Source: Tenacibaculum maritimum NCIMB 2154 (GTDB lineage: Bacteria > Bacteroidota > Bacteroidia > Flavobacteriales > Flavobacteriaceae). Taken from it: DNA of 64,000 nt. Position numbers and translations under genes: made by a program. This document shows positions 17,332 to 27,953 of this stretch, in pieces. Below the pieces are notes generated by a model. That model was not told the DNA's origin. It did no database searches and was given only the letters and a program-made list of their open reading frames with translations. The stretch covers positions 1,302,001-1,366,000 of the forward strand of contig NZ_LT634361.1 in NCBI RefSeq assembly GCF_900119795.1. Reading direction: 5' to 3'. Each line of letters starts with the position of its first letter. Position 1 is the first letter of the stretch.

Positions 17332-18408
17332 GTGACAGAAAATAAGTATCACAAAAAATTTAAATTAAATGGACATTCATTTGCTTCTGAAATGGATGTA
17401 TTGGAATACACTAAAAAGATAAACTCTGAGATCCATACTTTTCTAAAAGAATGGTTTCACAAAAACGATTTTATCACGGTAAAAACGTCAGGATCTACTG
17501 GAATCCCCAAAGCAATTTATTTAAAAAAAGAACTGATGAAAAACTCAGCTCTAGCCACAGGGGAATTTTTTAAGTTAAAAGAAAAAACCAAAGCATTAAT
17601 GTGCTTATCAGTAGGATATATAGCGGGTAAAATGATGCTAATAAGAGCATTGACATTAGGTTGGGAGCTAGATATTGTTCCTCCCAATTCTTATCCGTTA
17701 GAAAAAATAGAAAAAGAATACGATTTTACGGCATTGGTGCCTATGCAATTACAAAATTCATTGCATAAGCTACATTTTATAAAAAAACTTATTGTAGGAG
17801 GAGGAGTCGTTTCAAAAGAATTGGTAAAAAAACTAGAAGCAGTAAGCACAGAAGTTTTTGCTACCTACGGAATGACAGAAACGATTACTCATATAGCAGT
17901 AAAACAACTAAATCATTGCTCATCAAAAAAACAAGACAATCACTTTTATACCGTGTTACCAAACGTAAAAATTTATAAGGATAAACGAGAGTGCTTGGTA
18001 ATAAAAGCTCCCAAAGTAGCAGAAGAGTTGGTTATAACGAATGACGTAGTAGCATTGGTTACTGATACAAAATTTGAATGGTTAGGTCGTTTTGATACTA
18101 TTATTAATTCAGGAGGAATCAAACTCTTGCCTGAAAAAATAGAACAAAAACTATCTCCAATAATTTCACAGCGTTTTTTTGTTATAGGAATACCTGATGA
18201 AAAATTAGGAGAAAAGCTAGCGTTGATTTTAGAAGGAATACCATCAGCAGAAATTAAAAGAAGACTTTCTTTAGAAATTCAGAATTTGGAAAGCCTATCA
18301 AAGTATGAAAAACCTAAAGAGATTTATTTTACTAGCCAATTTATAGAAACAGCAACAAAAAAGATTCGAAGAGAAGCTACCTTAAACCATATTGATTTTA
18401 ACCATTAG
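17332..18408 (+). CDS. menE: o-succinylbenzoate-CoA ligase
   Basis: A 358-residue short-form ANL adenylating enzyme that activates o-succinylbenzoate with CoA and ATP. The phosphate-binding motif is VKTSGSTGIPKAIYLKK, and the adenine/acid-binding segment is ATYGMTETITHIAV; the hinge Asp is in LGRFDTIINSGG and the C-terminal lysine region is TATKKIRRE. Length is short for ANL enzymes but usual for flavobacterial MenE. The GTG start at 17332 follows the CPBP stop by 1 bp and is preferred over later ATGs because the N-terminal segment is family-typical. Confidence 0.88.
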   Translation: MTENKYHKKFKLNGHSFASEMDVLEYTKKINSEIHTFLKEWFHKNDFITVKTSGSTGIPKAIYLKKELMKNSALATGEFFKLKEKTKALMCLSVGYIAGKMMLIRALTLGWELDIVPPNSYPLEKIEKEYDFTALVPMQLQNSLHKLHFIKKLIVGGGVVSKELVKKLEAVSTEVFATYGMTETITHIAVKQLNHCSSKKQDNHFYTVLPNVKIYKDKRECLVIKAPKVAEELVITNDVVALVTDTKFEWLGRFDTIINSGGIKLLPEKIEQKLSPIISQRFFVIGIPDEKLGEKLALILEGIPSAEIKRRLSLEIQNLESLSKYEKPKEIYFTSQFIETATKKIRREATLNHIDFNH

Positions 18409-18650
18409 ATCAGGAACTTATAAGAACAAAAAAGGTAAATAGGTTTCGTAATTAAATAATCCATCTCCTATATTATCTTTGAATTTTTGCTTCATTTTTT
18501 TGCCAAAAAAATGAAGAGAATCCCAACTTACTCCCTTAAAAAGTCTATGTATTCCCCAAATACTATGATAAAAACCCTAAATTCTTTCCTGAAAAAAGTG
18601 ATGATTATTTTAATTAAAAAAAATGTAACCTATTGATTTTTAGAACAAAT
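18409..18650. other. Gene-free stretch between menE and the tandem repeat
   Basis: No open frame of note and no obvious terminator hairpin after menE. AT-rich, with runs of T and A. Confidence 0.4.
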
Positions 18651-19030
18651 CTGTACAAGCTTTTTAAGAGTAGTTGAAAACCTTGTACAGAAAAAGAAGG
18701 TAAAAATCTGTACAAGCTTTTTAAGAGTAGTTGAAAATCTTGTACAGAAAAAGAGGGTAAAAAGTTGTACAAACTTTTTAAGGGTAATTGAAAACCTTGT
18801 ACAGAAAAAGAGGGTAAAAAGTTGTACAAACTTTTTAAGAGTAGTTGAAAACCTTGTACAGAAAAAGAGGGTAAAAAGTTGTACAAACTTTTTAAGAGTA
18901 GTTGAAAACCTTGTACAGAAAAAGAGGGTAAAAAGCTGTACAAACTTTTTAAGGGTAGTTGAAAACCTTGTACAGAAAAAGAGGGTAAAAAATTGTACAG
19001 TGTTTTTGTGAGGGAAAAAAAGACTGTACA
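18651..19030. repeat. 57-bp tandem repeat with paired TGTACA sites
   Basis: Six complete 57-bp units start at 18651, 18708, 18765, 18822, 18879 and 18936, with a seventh, diverging one from 18993. Each unit has two TGTACA sites, often as TTGTACAA and CTTGTACAG, 26 bp apart, with 19 bp to the next unit, so 14 TGTACA occur between 18652 and 19030. The inner part also folds: CTTTTTAAGAG/GTTGAAAACC between the two sites. The unit length is a multiple of 3, so long open frames appear on the minus strand (109 and 149 codons), which are by-products. The block ends 124 bp before the cryptochrome/photolyase-like gene. Confidence 0.9.
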
Positions 19031-19154
19031 AAAAAGGAGGCTTCAAAATCCAAAACGCATTATTAAAAAAGAAAAACAATATTTATTAAAGCTTCACGTA
19101 AACGAATGATGTGATACTTCATAAAAAAAGTAACACAGTGAAAATCTAAAAGTA

Positions 19155-20663
19155 ATGAATAAGATTAACTTGCTATTTCCAAATCAGTTATTTGAAAGTT
19201 CCCCACTTTTTAAAAATAAGGCGCCGTTTTATTTAGTAGAAGAGTATTTATTTTTTAAGCAGTACGCTTTTCATAAGCAAAAAATAGCTTTTCATAGAGC
19301 AACAATGAAGCAATATGCTTGCTTTTTAAGAGATCATAAAAATTTTGAGGTTGAATATATCGAAGCATCGGAAGCAGTTTCCGATATCAGAAAGCTTCTT
19401 TTTACATTGAAAGAAAAAGGAGTGCAGCAAATTCATTATATAGATCCTATAGATGATTGGCTTCAAAAAAGATTGGATAAAAAAATTGTAGAAAATGGTA
19501 TGAGCGCAATTAAATATGACTCTCCGTTATTTTTAAATGCAAAAGAAGATTTAAAACCATTTTTTAAAAAGGATAAAAAGAAATTTTATCAAACAGCTTT
19601 TTATATAGAAGAACGTAAAAAGAGAAATATACTAATAGATGCAAAAGGAAAACCAATTGGTGGTAAATGGACATTTGATAAAGAAAATAGAAAAAAATAT
19701 CCTGTAAAAAAACGCCCACCATTGTTAACATACCCAAGAAAATCACCTTCTTATGAGGAAGCAAAGAAGTATGTAGAAAAAGAATTTATAAATAACTATG
19801 GAAATCTAACAACAACCCCTTTATATCCAACTAATTTTAAAGAAGCAAAAAATTGGTTAGATCAGTTCTTTCATGTACGATTTGTGGATTTTGGTATTTA
19901 TGAAGATGCTATTGTAAGAGAAAATTCAATATTAAATCATAGTGTCCTAACTCCAATGTTAAATATTGGTTTAATTACCCCTAAACACATTATAAATAGT
20001 TGCTTAAAATATGTGAAGAAGAATAATATTCCAATTAATTCTACGGAAGGCTTTATTCGTCAAATTATAGGTTGGAGAGAGTTTATTAGAGGAATGTATC
20101 AGTGTAAAGGAGGAGAAGAGCGGACTACGAATTTTTGGAAATTTAAAAGAAAAATACCAGCCTCATTTTATAAAGGAACTACAGGAATAAAGCCAGTAGA
20201 TGAAACAATTCAAAAAGTTTTGAAAACAGGATATTGCAATCATATAGAACGCTTGATGATTTTAGGAAATTTTATGATGCTTTGTGAGTTTCATCCCGAT
20301 GAAGTTTATAAATGGTTTATGACGCTATTTATAGATGCTTATGATTGGGTTATGGTACCAAACATTTATGGAATGAGTCAGTTTTCAGATGGAGGTTTAA
20401 TGGCAACTAAACCGTATATTAGTGGAAGCAATTATTTAATGAAAATGAGCAATTATAAAAAGGGAGAATGGCAAGCTACTTGGGATGGTCTCTTTTGGAG
20501 ATTTATGAACAAGTATAGAGGCTTTTTTTTATCAAATCCTAGGTTAAAAATGTTAGTGCATATGTTTGATAAAATGCCTTTAGAAAAACAACAGAAACAT
20601 ATGAAAGAGGGAGAGGAATATTTGACGAGATTATCAGAAATATGCATGAAAGAATACCGTTAA
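19155..20663 (+). CDS. Cryptochrome/deoxyribodipyrimidine photolyase-related protein (DPRP/PhrB-like)
   Basis: A 502-residue protein of the prokaryotic (6-4) photolyase/cryptochrome group: N-terminal DPRP Rossmann domain (LLFPNQLFESSP at the start) and C-terminal FAD-binding helical domain (GWREFIRGMY, NHIERLMILGNFMMLCEF, WVMVPNIYGMSQFSDGG, TKPYISGSNYLMKMS). Members repair UV photoproducts or sense light. In the Fe-S class three cysteines are expected after the SGSNY segment; here that stretch reads SNYKKGEWQATWDGLFW with no Cys, so the cluster is probably absent. The TGTACA repeat block lies just upstream. Confidence 0.88.
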   Translation: MNKINLLFPNQLFESSPLFKNKAPFYLVEEYLFFKQYAFHKQKIAFHRATMKQYACFLRDHKNFEVEYIEASEAVSDIRKLLFTLKEKGVQQIHYIDPIDDWLQKRLDKKIVENGMSAIKYDSPLFLNAKEDLKPFFKKDKKKFYQTAFYIEERKKRNILIDAKGKPIGGKWTFDKENRKKYPVKKRPPLLTYPRKSPSYEEAKKYVEKEFINNYGNLTTTPLYPTNFKEAKNWLDQFFHVRFVDFGIYEDAIVRENSILNHSVLTPMLNIGLITPKHIINSCLKYVKKNNIPINSTEGFIRQIIGWREFIRGMYQCKGGEERTTNFWKFKRKIPASFYKGTTGIKPVDETIQKVLKTGYCNHIERLMILGNFMMLCEFHPDEVYKWFMTLFIDAYDWVMVPNIYGMSQFSDGGLMATKPYISGSNYLMKMSNYKKGEWQATWDGLFWRFMNKYRGFFLSNPRLKMLVHMFDKMPLEKQQKHMKEGEEYLTRLSEICMKEYR

Positions 20664-20669
20664 TAATGA

Positions 20670-22799
<2,130 letters not shown>

Positions 22800-22843
22800 G
22801 CAAATCTCTACAAATAGAACATAATTTAGAATAACCGAGTAAA

Positions 22844-22871
22844 AAGTCCTATTTAGATAGGATTTTTTTTA
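22844..22871 (+). terminator. Intrinsic terminator after the flavoprotein gene
   Basis: TCCTAT-TTAG-ATAGGA hairpin followed by eight T; 45 bp after the stop. Confidence 0.75.
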
Positions 22872-23021
22872 TGAACAGTATTCTTCCCTTGAAAGAATAA
22901 AATAAATGTCGATATTTGTGGCTAACATTTCGCGTAAGAGATTGAAGTATTGCCAAGCTCCACATAGGAGTAATTACTTAAAATCTTATTCCCCCTAGGA
23001 TACGCCTAAAAACAAGAAATT
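22872..23021 (+). other. Leader of the small membrane protein gene
   Basis: About 150 bp with a relatively GC-rich, unevenly composed section (CCAAGCTCCACATAGGAG; CCCCCTAGGATACGCC) unlike ordinary AT-rich spacer here. A weak -7-like GATATTTG is near 22912. It may be a structured 5' leader; no known riboswitch class recognised. Confidence 0.3.
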
Positions 23022-23204
23022 ATGGCAATGAATAAAAACACAGTACTAAGTTGGGCAACTTTTATAATGATATTGATGGGATTACTGTTGGTAAGTTTAG
23101 CAGTATTCAAATATGATGAAATCGCAGGATATGGCTTTGGAGCTGTAGGTCTTGGTTTTTTTGCTAATGCTTGGGTATTCAATGCTTTAAAAGGAAGAGT
23201 TTAA
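23022..23204 (+). CDS. Small membrane protein, CAL67264 family
   Basis: A 60-residue protein with two membrane helices (about 8-28 and 36-54) and the typical ending FANAWVFNALKGRV. The family is widespread in Flavobacteriia and usually precedes an ABC-F gene, as here (25 bp to ettA). Function unknown. A second ATG two codons later is equally possible. Confidence 0.82.
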   Translation: MAMNKNTVLSWATFIMILMGLLLVSLAVFKYDEIAGYGFGAVGLGFFANAWVFNALKGRV

Positions 23205-23229
23205 AAAATAATTTAGTATATAAAATATT

Positions 23230-24921
23230 ATGTCTGACGATAAAAAAGTCATCTTTTCGATGAACAAGGTCTCAAAGACCTACCAAAGTACAGGAAAACA
23301 AGTTTTAAAAGATATTTACCTAAGCTTTTTTTATGGAGCTAAAATAGGAATTCTTGGTTTAAATGGTTCGGGTAAATCTACCTTATTAAAAATCATAGCA
23401 GGGGTAGAAAAAAACTTCCAAGGTGATGTGGTTTTTTCACCTGGATATAAGGTAGGCTACTTAGAACAAGAGCCTCAGCTAGATGAATCAAAAACGGTGA
23501 TGGAAGTTGTAAAGGAGGGAGTGGCAGAAACTGTAGCTGTTTTAGATGAGTATAATAAAATTAACGATATGTTTGGATTGGAAGAGGTATATTCTGATGC
23601 TGACAAGATGGAAAAGTTAATGGCTCGTCAAGCAGAATTACAAGATAAAATAGATGCCTCTAATGCTTGGGAGTTAGATACAAAGTTAGAAATAGCAATG
23701 GACGCATTACGTACTCCTGACTCTGATAAATTAATAGGAGTTTTATCAGGAGGAGAGCGTCGTAGAGTAGCATTATGTAGGTTGTTATTACAAGAACCTG
23801 AAATTTTACTTTTAGATGAGCCTACTAACCATTTAGATGCAGAAAGTGTTCATTGGTTAGAGCAGCACTTAGCCCAATATAAAGGAACTGTGATTGCAGT
23901 AACGCATGACCGATACTTTTTGGATAATGTAGCTGGGTGGATTTTAGAATTGGATAGAGGAGAAGGAATTCCTTGGAAAGGTAATTATTCGTCTTGGTTA
24001 GACCAAAAGGCATCAAGAATGGCACAAGAAAGCAAAACAGCTTCCAAACGTCAGAAAACTTTAGAAAGAGAGCTTGAATGGGTACGTCAAGGGGCTAAAG
24101 GACGTCAAACAAAACAAAAGGCTCGTTTGAAAAGCTATGAAAAGTTAATGAGTCAAGACCAAAAGCAAACAGAAGAAAAATTAGAAATTTATATCCCTAA
24201 TGGCCCTCGTTTAGGAACGAATGTAATTGAAGCAACAGGGATTTCAAAAGCTTTTGGAGATAAGCTATTATATGACCATTTGGAATTCAATTTGCCGCAA
24301 GCAGGAATTGTAGGGATCATAGGACCTAATGGAGCTGGTAAAACAACTATTTTTAAGATGATAATGGGAGAAGAAACTCCTGACGGAGGAAGCTTTAAAG
24401 TAGGAGAAACAGCAAAAATAGCTTATGTAGATCAGGCACATGCTAATATAGATCCGGAAAAGTCTATTTGGGAAAACTTTTCAGATGGGCAAGATTTGGT
24501 AATGATGGGAGGAAAACAAGTAAATTCCAGAGCTTATTTGAGCCGTTTTAATTTTGGAGGCAGCGAGCAAAACAAAAAAGTGAGTACACTTTCAGGAGGA
24601 GAACGCAATAGGTTGCATTTAGCCATGACATTAAAAGAAGAAGGAAACGTATTATTACTAGATGAGCCTACCAATGATTTAGATGTAAATACATTGAGAG
24701 CTCTTGAAGAAGGCTTGGAGAATTTTGCAGGGTGTGCGGTAGTGATTTCTCATGATAGATGGTTTTTAGATCGTATTTGCACGCATATCTTAGCCTTTGA
24801 AGGAAATAGCGAGGTGTATTTCTTTGAAGGGTCTTTTTCAGATTATGAAGAAAATAAAAAGAAACGTTTAGGAGGAGATTTAATGCCAAAGCGTATCAAA
24901 TACAGAAAGTTAATCAGATAA
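23230..24921 (+). CDS. ettA: Energy-dependent translational throttle protein EttA (ABC-F)
   Basis: A 563-residue soluble protein with two ABC ATPase domains: Walker A GLNGSGKST and GPNGAGKTT, signatures LSGGERRRV and LSGGERNRL, Walker B LLLDEPTNHLD and LLLDEPTNDLD. It has the arm insertion in the first domain (about 95-140) and the P-site linker rich in Arg/Lys (about 255-305, ERELEWVRQGAKGRQTKQKA), both characteristic of EttA. It binds the ribosomal E site and gates the first peptide bond according to ATP/ADP ratio. Likely co-transcribed with the small membrane protein upstream. Confidence 0.93.
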   Translation: MSDDKKVIFSMNKVSKTYQSTGKQVLKDIYLSFFYGAKIGILGLNGSGKSTLLKIIAGVEKNFQGDVVFSPGYKVGYLEQEPQLDESKTVMEVVKEGVAETVAVLDEYNKINDMFGLEEVYSDADKMEKLMARQAELQDKIDASNAWELDTKLEIAMDALRTPDSDKLIGVLSGGERRRVALCRLLLQEPEILLLDEPTNHLDAESVHWLEQHLAQYKGTVIAVTHDRYFLDNVAGWILELDRGEGIPWKGNYSSWLDQKASRMAQESKTASKRQKTLERELEWVRQGAKGRQTKQKARLKSYEKLMSQDQKQTEEKLEIYIPNGPRLGTNVIEATGISKAFGDKLLYDHLEFNLPQAGIVGIIGPNGAGKTTIFKMIMGEETPDGGSFKVGETAKIAYVDQAHANIDPEKSIWENFSDGQDLVMMGGKQVNSRAYLSRFNFGGSEQNKKVSTLSGGERNRLHLAMTLKEEGNVLLLDEPTNDLDVNTLRALEEGLENFAGCAVVISHDRWFLDRICTHILAFEGNSEVYFFEGSFSDYEENKKKRLGGDLMPKRIKYRKLIR

Positions 24922-24950
24922 GGAATAATTCTACTTATAAGGATATATAA

Positions 24951-24986
24951 AAAAGCCATCAGATATTTTAATCTCTGATGGCTTTT
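24951..24986. terminator. Bidirectional terminator between ettA and marC
   Basis: AAAAGCCATCAGA and TCTGATGGCTTTT pair perfectly (13 bp) around a 10-nt loop. It serves the convergent ettA (plus) and MarC-family (minus) genes. Confidence 0.88.
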
Positions 24987-25009
24987 CTAATAGAAAATAC
25001 TTTGAAGAA

Positions 25010-25627
25010 TTAGGCCAAATTGAAAGAAATTTTAATTCCTTCAATAACCATACTTGTACCAATAATAGCAATAATCAATCCCATAATCTTACCAATTACA
25101 GAAATAACATTATCTCCTATTTTTTTAGCAATTAAATCGCTTATACTAAATGTAATATAAGTTAATAAACACATAAATCCGAAAATAAGGATCACTAAAC
25201 CTATATGTACATATGTTGAATTGGCAACAAAATTCATTGCTGTAACAATAGTTCCGGGGCCAGCAAGAATAGGAATCGCTAAAGGAGAAACAGCAATGTT
25301 TTCATCAATATTTGCTTCCTTTAAATTCCTAACGTTAGATTTTTTAGACTGTAACATTTCGAAACCTACATAAAAAATTAAAATTCCCCCCGTAATTTTA
25401 AAAGCAGGTATTGTAATTCCAAATAATTCAAAGATAAACTTACCTAATAAAGAGAAAGCAGTAATGATAATGAAGGCTATGATTACTGCCTTCTTATTTA
25501 TTTTTTGCTTTGTCTCTTTATCGGCTCCTTGTACTAAAGATAAAAAAATAGGCATATTAGAAATAGGATTCATAATAGCAAAAAAACCTGTAAATACAGT
25601 AATTGAAAATGTTAAGAGGTGTTCCAT
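25010..25627 (-). CDS. MarC-family membrane protein
   Basis: A 205-residue protein with six membrane helices and the family signatures FAIMNPISNMPIFLSL near the N-terminus and PLAIPILAGPGTIVTAM in the middle. MarC (UPF0056) proteins sit in the inner membrane; the link to antibiotic resistance in the name is not supported, and the function is unknown. Single-gene unit. A -7-like TATATTTG on the minus strand (25783-25776) would give a leader of about 145 nt. Confidence 0.88.
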   Translation of the reverse strand: MEHLLTFSITVFTGFFAIMNPISNMPIFLSLVQGADKETKQKINKKAVIIAFIIITAFSLLGKFIFELFGITIPAFKITGGILIFYVGFEMLQSKKSNVRNLKEANIDENIAVSPLAIPILAGPGTIVTAMNFVANSTYVHIGLVILIFGFMCLLTYITFSISDLIAKKIGDNVISVIGKIMGLIIAIIGTSMVIEGIKISFNLA

Positions 25628-25861
25628 TAAATGAGATATTGTTATAAGTTATTTGATAATTTAATCATGTGTGTTTTGAAGAAGGGGGAGTTGAGTTTAG
25701 AAAAAAGAATTAGATTTTTTTTTATACATTTAAGATTCATAAAAGTTTATCTTATAAAGAGTTATATGTTTAGCGCAAATATACTAGATTTTATACAATG
25801 AAAGCTTTTACTTTTTGGCAGGATGTAATTGGGGTTTAATGATATTAAAAAATAAGGAAAT

Positions 25862-26664
25862 ATGGAATTAAAAGGTAAAGTGGTTTTGGTAACGGGGGAG
25901 CATCTGGCATAGGAAAAATTATAACGCGTTTGATGTTAGAAAGAGGAGCAAGTGTAATTATTTGGGATATAAACAAGTCTAAAATAGCAGCAACAATTTT
26001 AGAATTTTCAGAATTAGGAAAGCTTATAGGTTTTAATTTAGATGTTTCTAAGCTCGAAGAAGTGCAAGAAATAGCTAAAGAAGTAAGATTAAATTACGGT
26101 AGTATTGATGTACTGATAAATAATGCAGGAATTGTTATAGGGAAGTATTTTCATGAACATTCCGCATCCGATATTATCAGAACAATAAACATTAATGCAA
26201 AGGCTCCTATGTTGGTTACTATGGAGTTTTTACAAGGAATGCTAGCTAAAAATTCAGGGCATATTTGCAATATAGCTTCCTCGGGAGGCTTGGTATCAAA
26301 TCCTAAAATGTCAGTGTATGTAGCTAGTAAATGGTCTTTGATAGGTTGGTCTGATAGCTTGCGACTAGAAATGAAACAGTTAGGCAAAAGCATTGGCGTA
26401 ACGACTATCATGCCATATTATATTAATACAGGAATGTTTGAAGGTGTACAATCAAAAATCCCCATATTAAATCCAGAAGCAGCAGCACTTACCATTGTCA
26501 AAGCGATCGAAAAAAATAAAAGAATGCAAACAATACCGGGCTATCTTTACAGGCTTACTAGGTTAGGGCAAGCAATAATGTCTATAGATGTATTTGATTG
26601 GTTTGCAGGTAGTCTATTAGGTATTTATAAGACAATGAGCAATTTTAAAGGTCGCAAAAAATAA
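25862..26664 (+). pseudogene. Short-chain dehydrogenase/reductase with a frameshift in the cofactor motif
   Basis: ATG 25862 opens MELKGKVVLVTG, then the frame is lost in the run GGGGG at 25894-25898. With one more G the next codons would give the standard GASGIGK, and the rest follows in the other frame as a complete SDR: NNAGIV, catalytic Ser in IASSGG and Tyr/Lys in YVASK, then a C-terminal extension with a possible membrane-associated end. The 803-bp span fits a classical SDR (about 267 residues). Either a real mutation, slippage at the G-run, or a sequencing error. The substrate is unknown. Confidence 0.8.
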
Positions 26665-26770
26665 TGTCAATTAAGATTTAAAAAGCAATTTAAGATAACG
26701 TTATCTCCTAATAGGGAAGGGAAAAAACTTTTTATTTCGGCAATTTTCCATGGTAAACGGTACAAGATAA

Positions 26771-26808
26771 AATAAATAAAGGCTATTTAAATAGCCTTTA
26801 TTTATTTT
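26771..26808. terminator. Bidirectional terminator between the SDR and ribB
   Basis: AATAAATAAAGGCTAT and ATAGCCTTTATTTATT pair around TTAA. Convergent genes on both sides. Confidence 0.85.
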
Positions 26809-26810
26809 AC

Positions 26811-27953
26811 TTAGTAATTTACATACTTAGTAATTTCTAGGCCATAACCAATCATTCCTACACGCTTGGTTTGTTGAGAATTAGAAACTAATTGCAGTTT
26901 ATGAATGTGCAAGTCATGCAAAATTTGAGCCCCTATTCCAAAATCTTTATTATCTAAAGTAATACTAGGAGCCTTCATTGCTCCTTTAGCTTGATTTTTC
27001 TTTAAAATATGGAGTCTGTTTAACAAGTTTAAGGATTGGCTTTGTTGATTTATAAACACAATTGCACCTTTACCTTCATCATTGATAATCTTAAACATCT
27101 GGTCCAGTTTTTTATCTGCATTATTCGTTAGCGTTCCAAGAATATCATTATTAACTAAGGTAGAGTTTATTCTAGTTAATACAGGTTCATCTTTAGACCA
27201 AGTTCCTTTCGTTAAGGCAATATGTATTTGATCGTTTGTTGTTTGTTTATAGGCTCTTAAACGAAACTCTCCAAAACGAGTTTCAACATTAAAATCCTCC
27301 TTTTTTTCTATTAAAGAATCATGCTCCATTCTATACGCAACCAAATCTTCAATAGAAACAATCTTTAAATCAAATTTTTTAGCTACTTCTATCAATTGAG
27401 GCAAGCGTGCCATAGAGCCATCTTCATTCATTATTTCAACGATAACTCCAGCAGGTTGTAATCCTGCTAAACGTGCAAAATCAATGGCAGCCTCTGTATG
27501 CCCAGTTCTTCTTAAAACACCACCTTCTTTAGCGCGTAAAGGAAAAATGTGACCAGGTCTTGCCAAATCAAAAGGTTTGGTTTCTTCACTGATAAGAGCT
27601 TGAATTGTTTGGGCTCTATCCGAGGCAGAAATCCCCGTAGTAACCCCTTTACCTCTTAAATCAACAGAAACAGTAAAAGCCGTTTCCATAGGATCCGTAT
27701 TATTATGAACCATCATTTCTAACTCCAGTTCCTTACAGCGCTTTTCAGTCAAAGGAGTACATATTAATCCTCTACCATGAGTAGCCATAAAGTTAACCAT
27801 TTCAGGAGTTATTTTTTCTGCAGCAGCAATAAAATCTCCTTCGTTTTCACGGTTTTCATCATCAACTACAATGATTACTTTACCATTTCTTATATCCTCT
27901 ATAGCTTCTTTAATTGTATGAAGTTGTGTGTTATTTTGTGTTATTGTCATCAT
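26811..27953 (-). CDS. ribB: 3,4-dihydroxy-2-butanone-4-phosphate synthase with an inactive GTP cyclohydrolase II-like domain
   Basis: A 380-residue RibBA-length protein. The N-terminal part (about 10-210) is a complete RibB: DDENRENEGDF, HGRGLICTPL and GHTEAAIDFARLAG, making the four-carbon unit of riboflavin. The C-terminal part (about 220-380) has the GTP cyclohydrolase II fold (DFGIGAQILHDL), but the zinc cysteines are missing (the region reads NSTLVNNDILGTLTNNADKK) and the catalytic EGRGIGL segment is QQSQSLNLL. It can therefore not act as RibA; a separate ribA is expected elsewhere. Its start overlaps the end of the LptF/G gene by 23 bp. Confidence 0.9.
   Translation of the reverse strand: MMTITQNNTQLHTIKEAIEDIRNGKVIIVVDDENRENEGDFIAAAEKITPEMVNFMATHGRGLICTPLTEKRCKELELEMMVHNNTDPMETAFTVSVDLRGKGVTTGISASDRAQTIQALISEETKPFDLARPGHIFPLRAKEGGVLRRTGHTEAAIDFARLAGLQPAGVIVEIMNEDGSMARLPQLIEVAKKFDLKIVSIEDLVAYRMEHDSLIEKKEDFNVETRFGEFRLRAYKQTTNDQIHIALTKGTWSKDEPVLTRINSTLVNNDILGTLTNNADKKLDQMFKIINDEGKGAIVFINQQSQSLNLLNRLHILKKNQAKGAMKAPSITLDNKDFGIGAQILHDLHIHKLQLVSNSQQTKRVGMIGYGLEITKYVNY

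Noticed and set aside
18651..19030. The repeat array as a CRISPR
   Set aside because: There are no unique spacers: the whole 57-bp unit is repeated, and no cas gene is near.
18614..19079. Two minus-strand open frames of 109 and 149 codons across the 57-bp repeats
   Set aside because: They exist only because 57 is a multiple of three; the predicted proteins are low-complexity copies of the repeat unit.
22872..23021. A known riboswitch before the small membrane protein
   Set aside because: The segment is more GC-rich than its surroundings but shows none of the conserved elements of TPP, SAM, cobalamin or FMN riboswitches.
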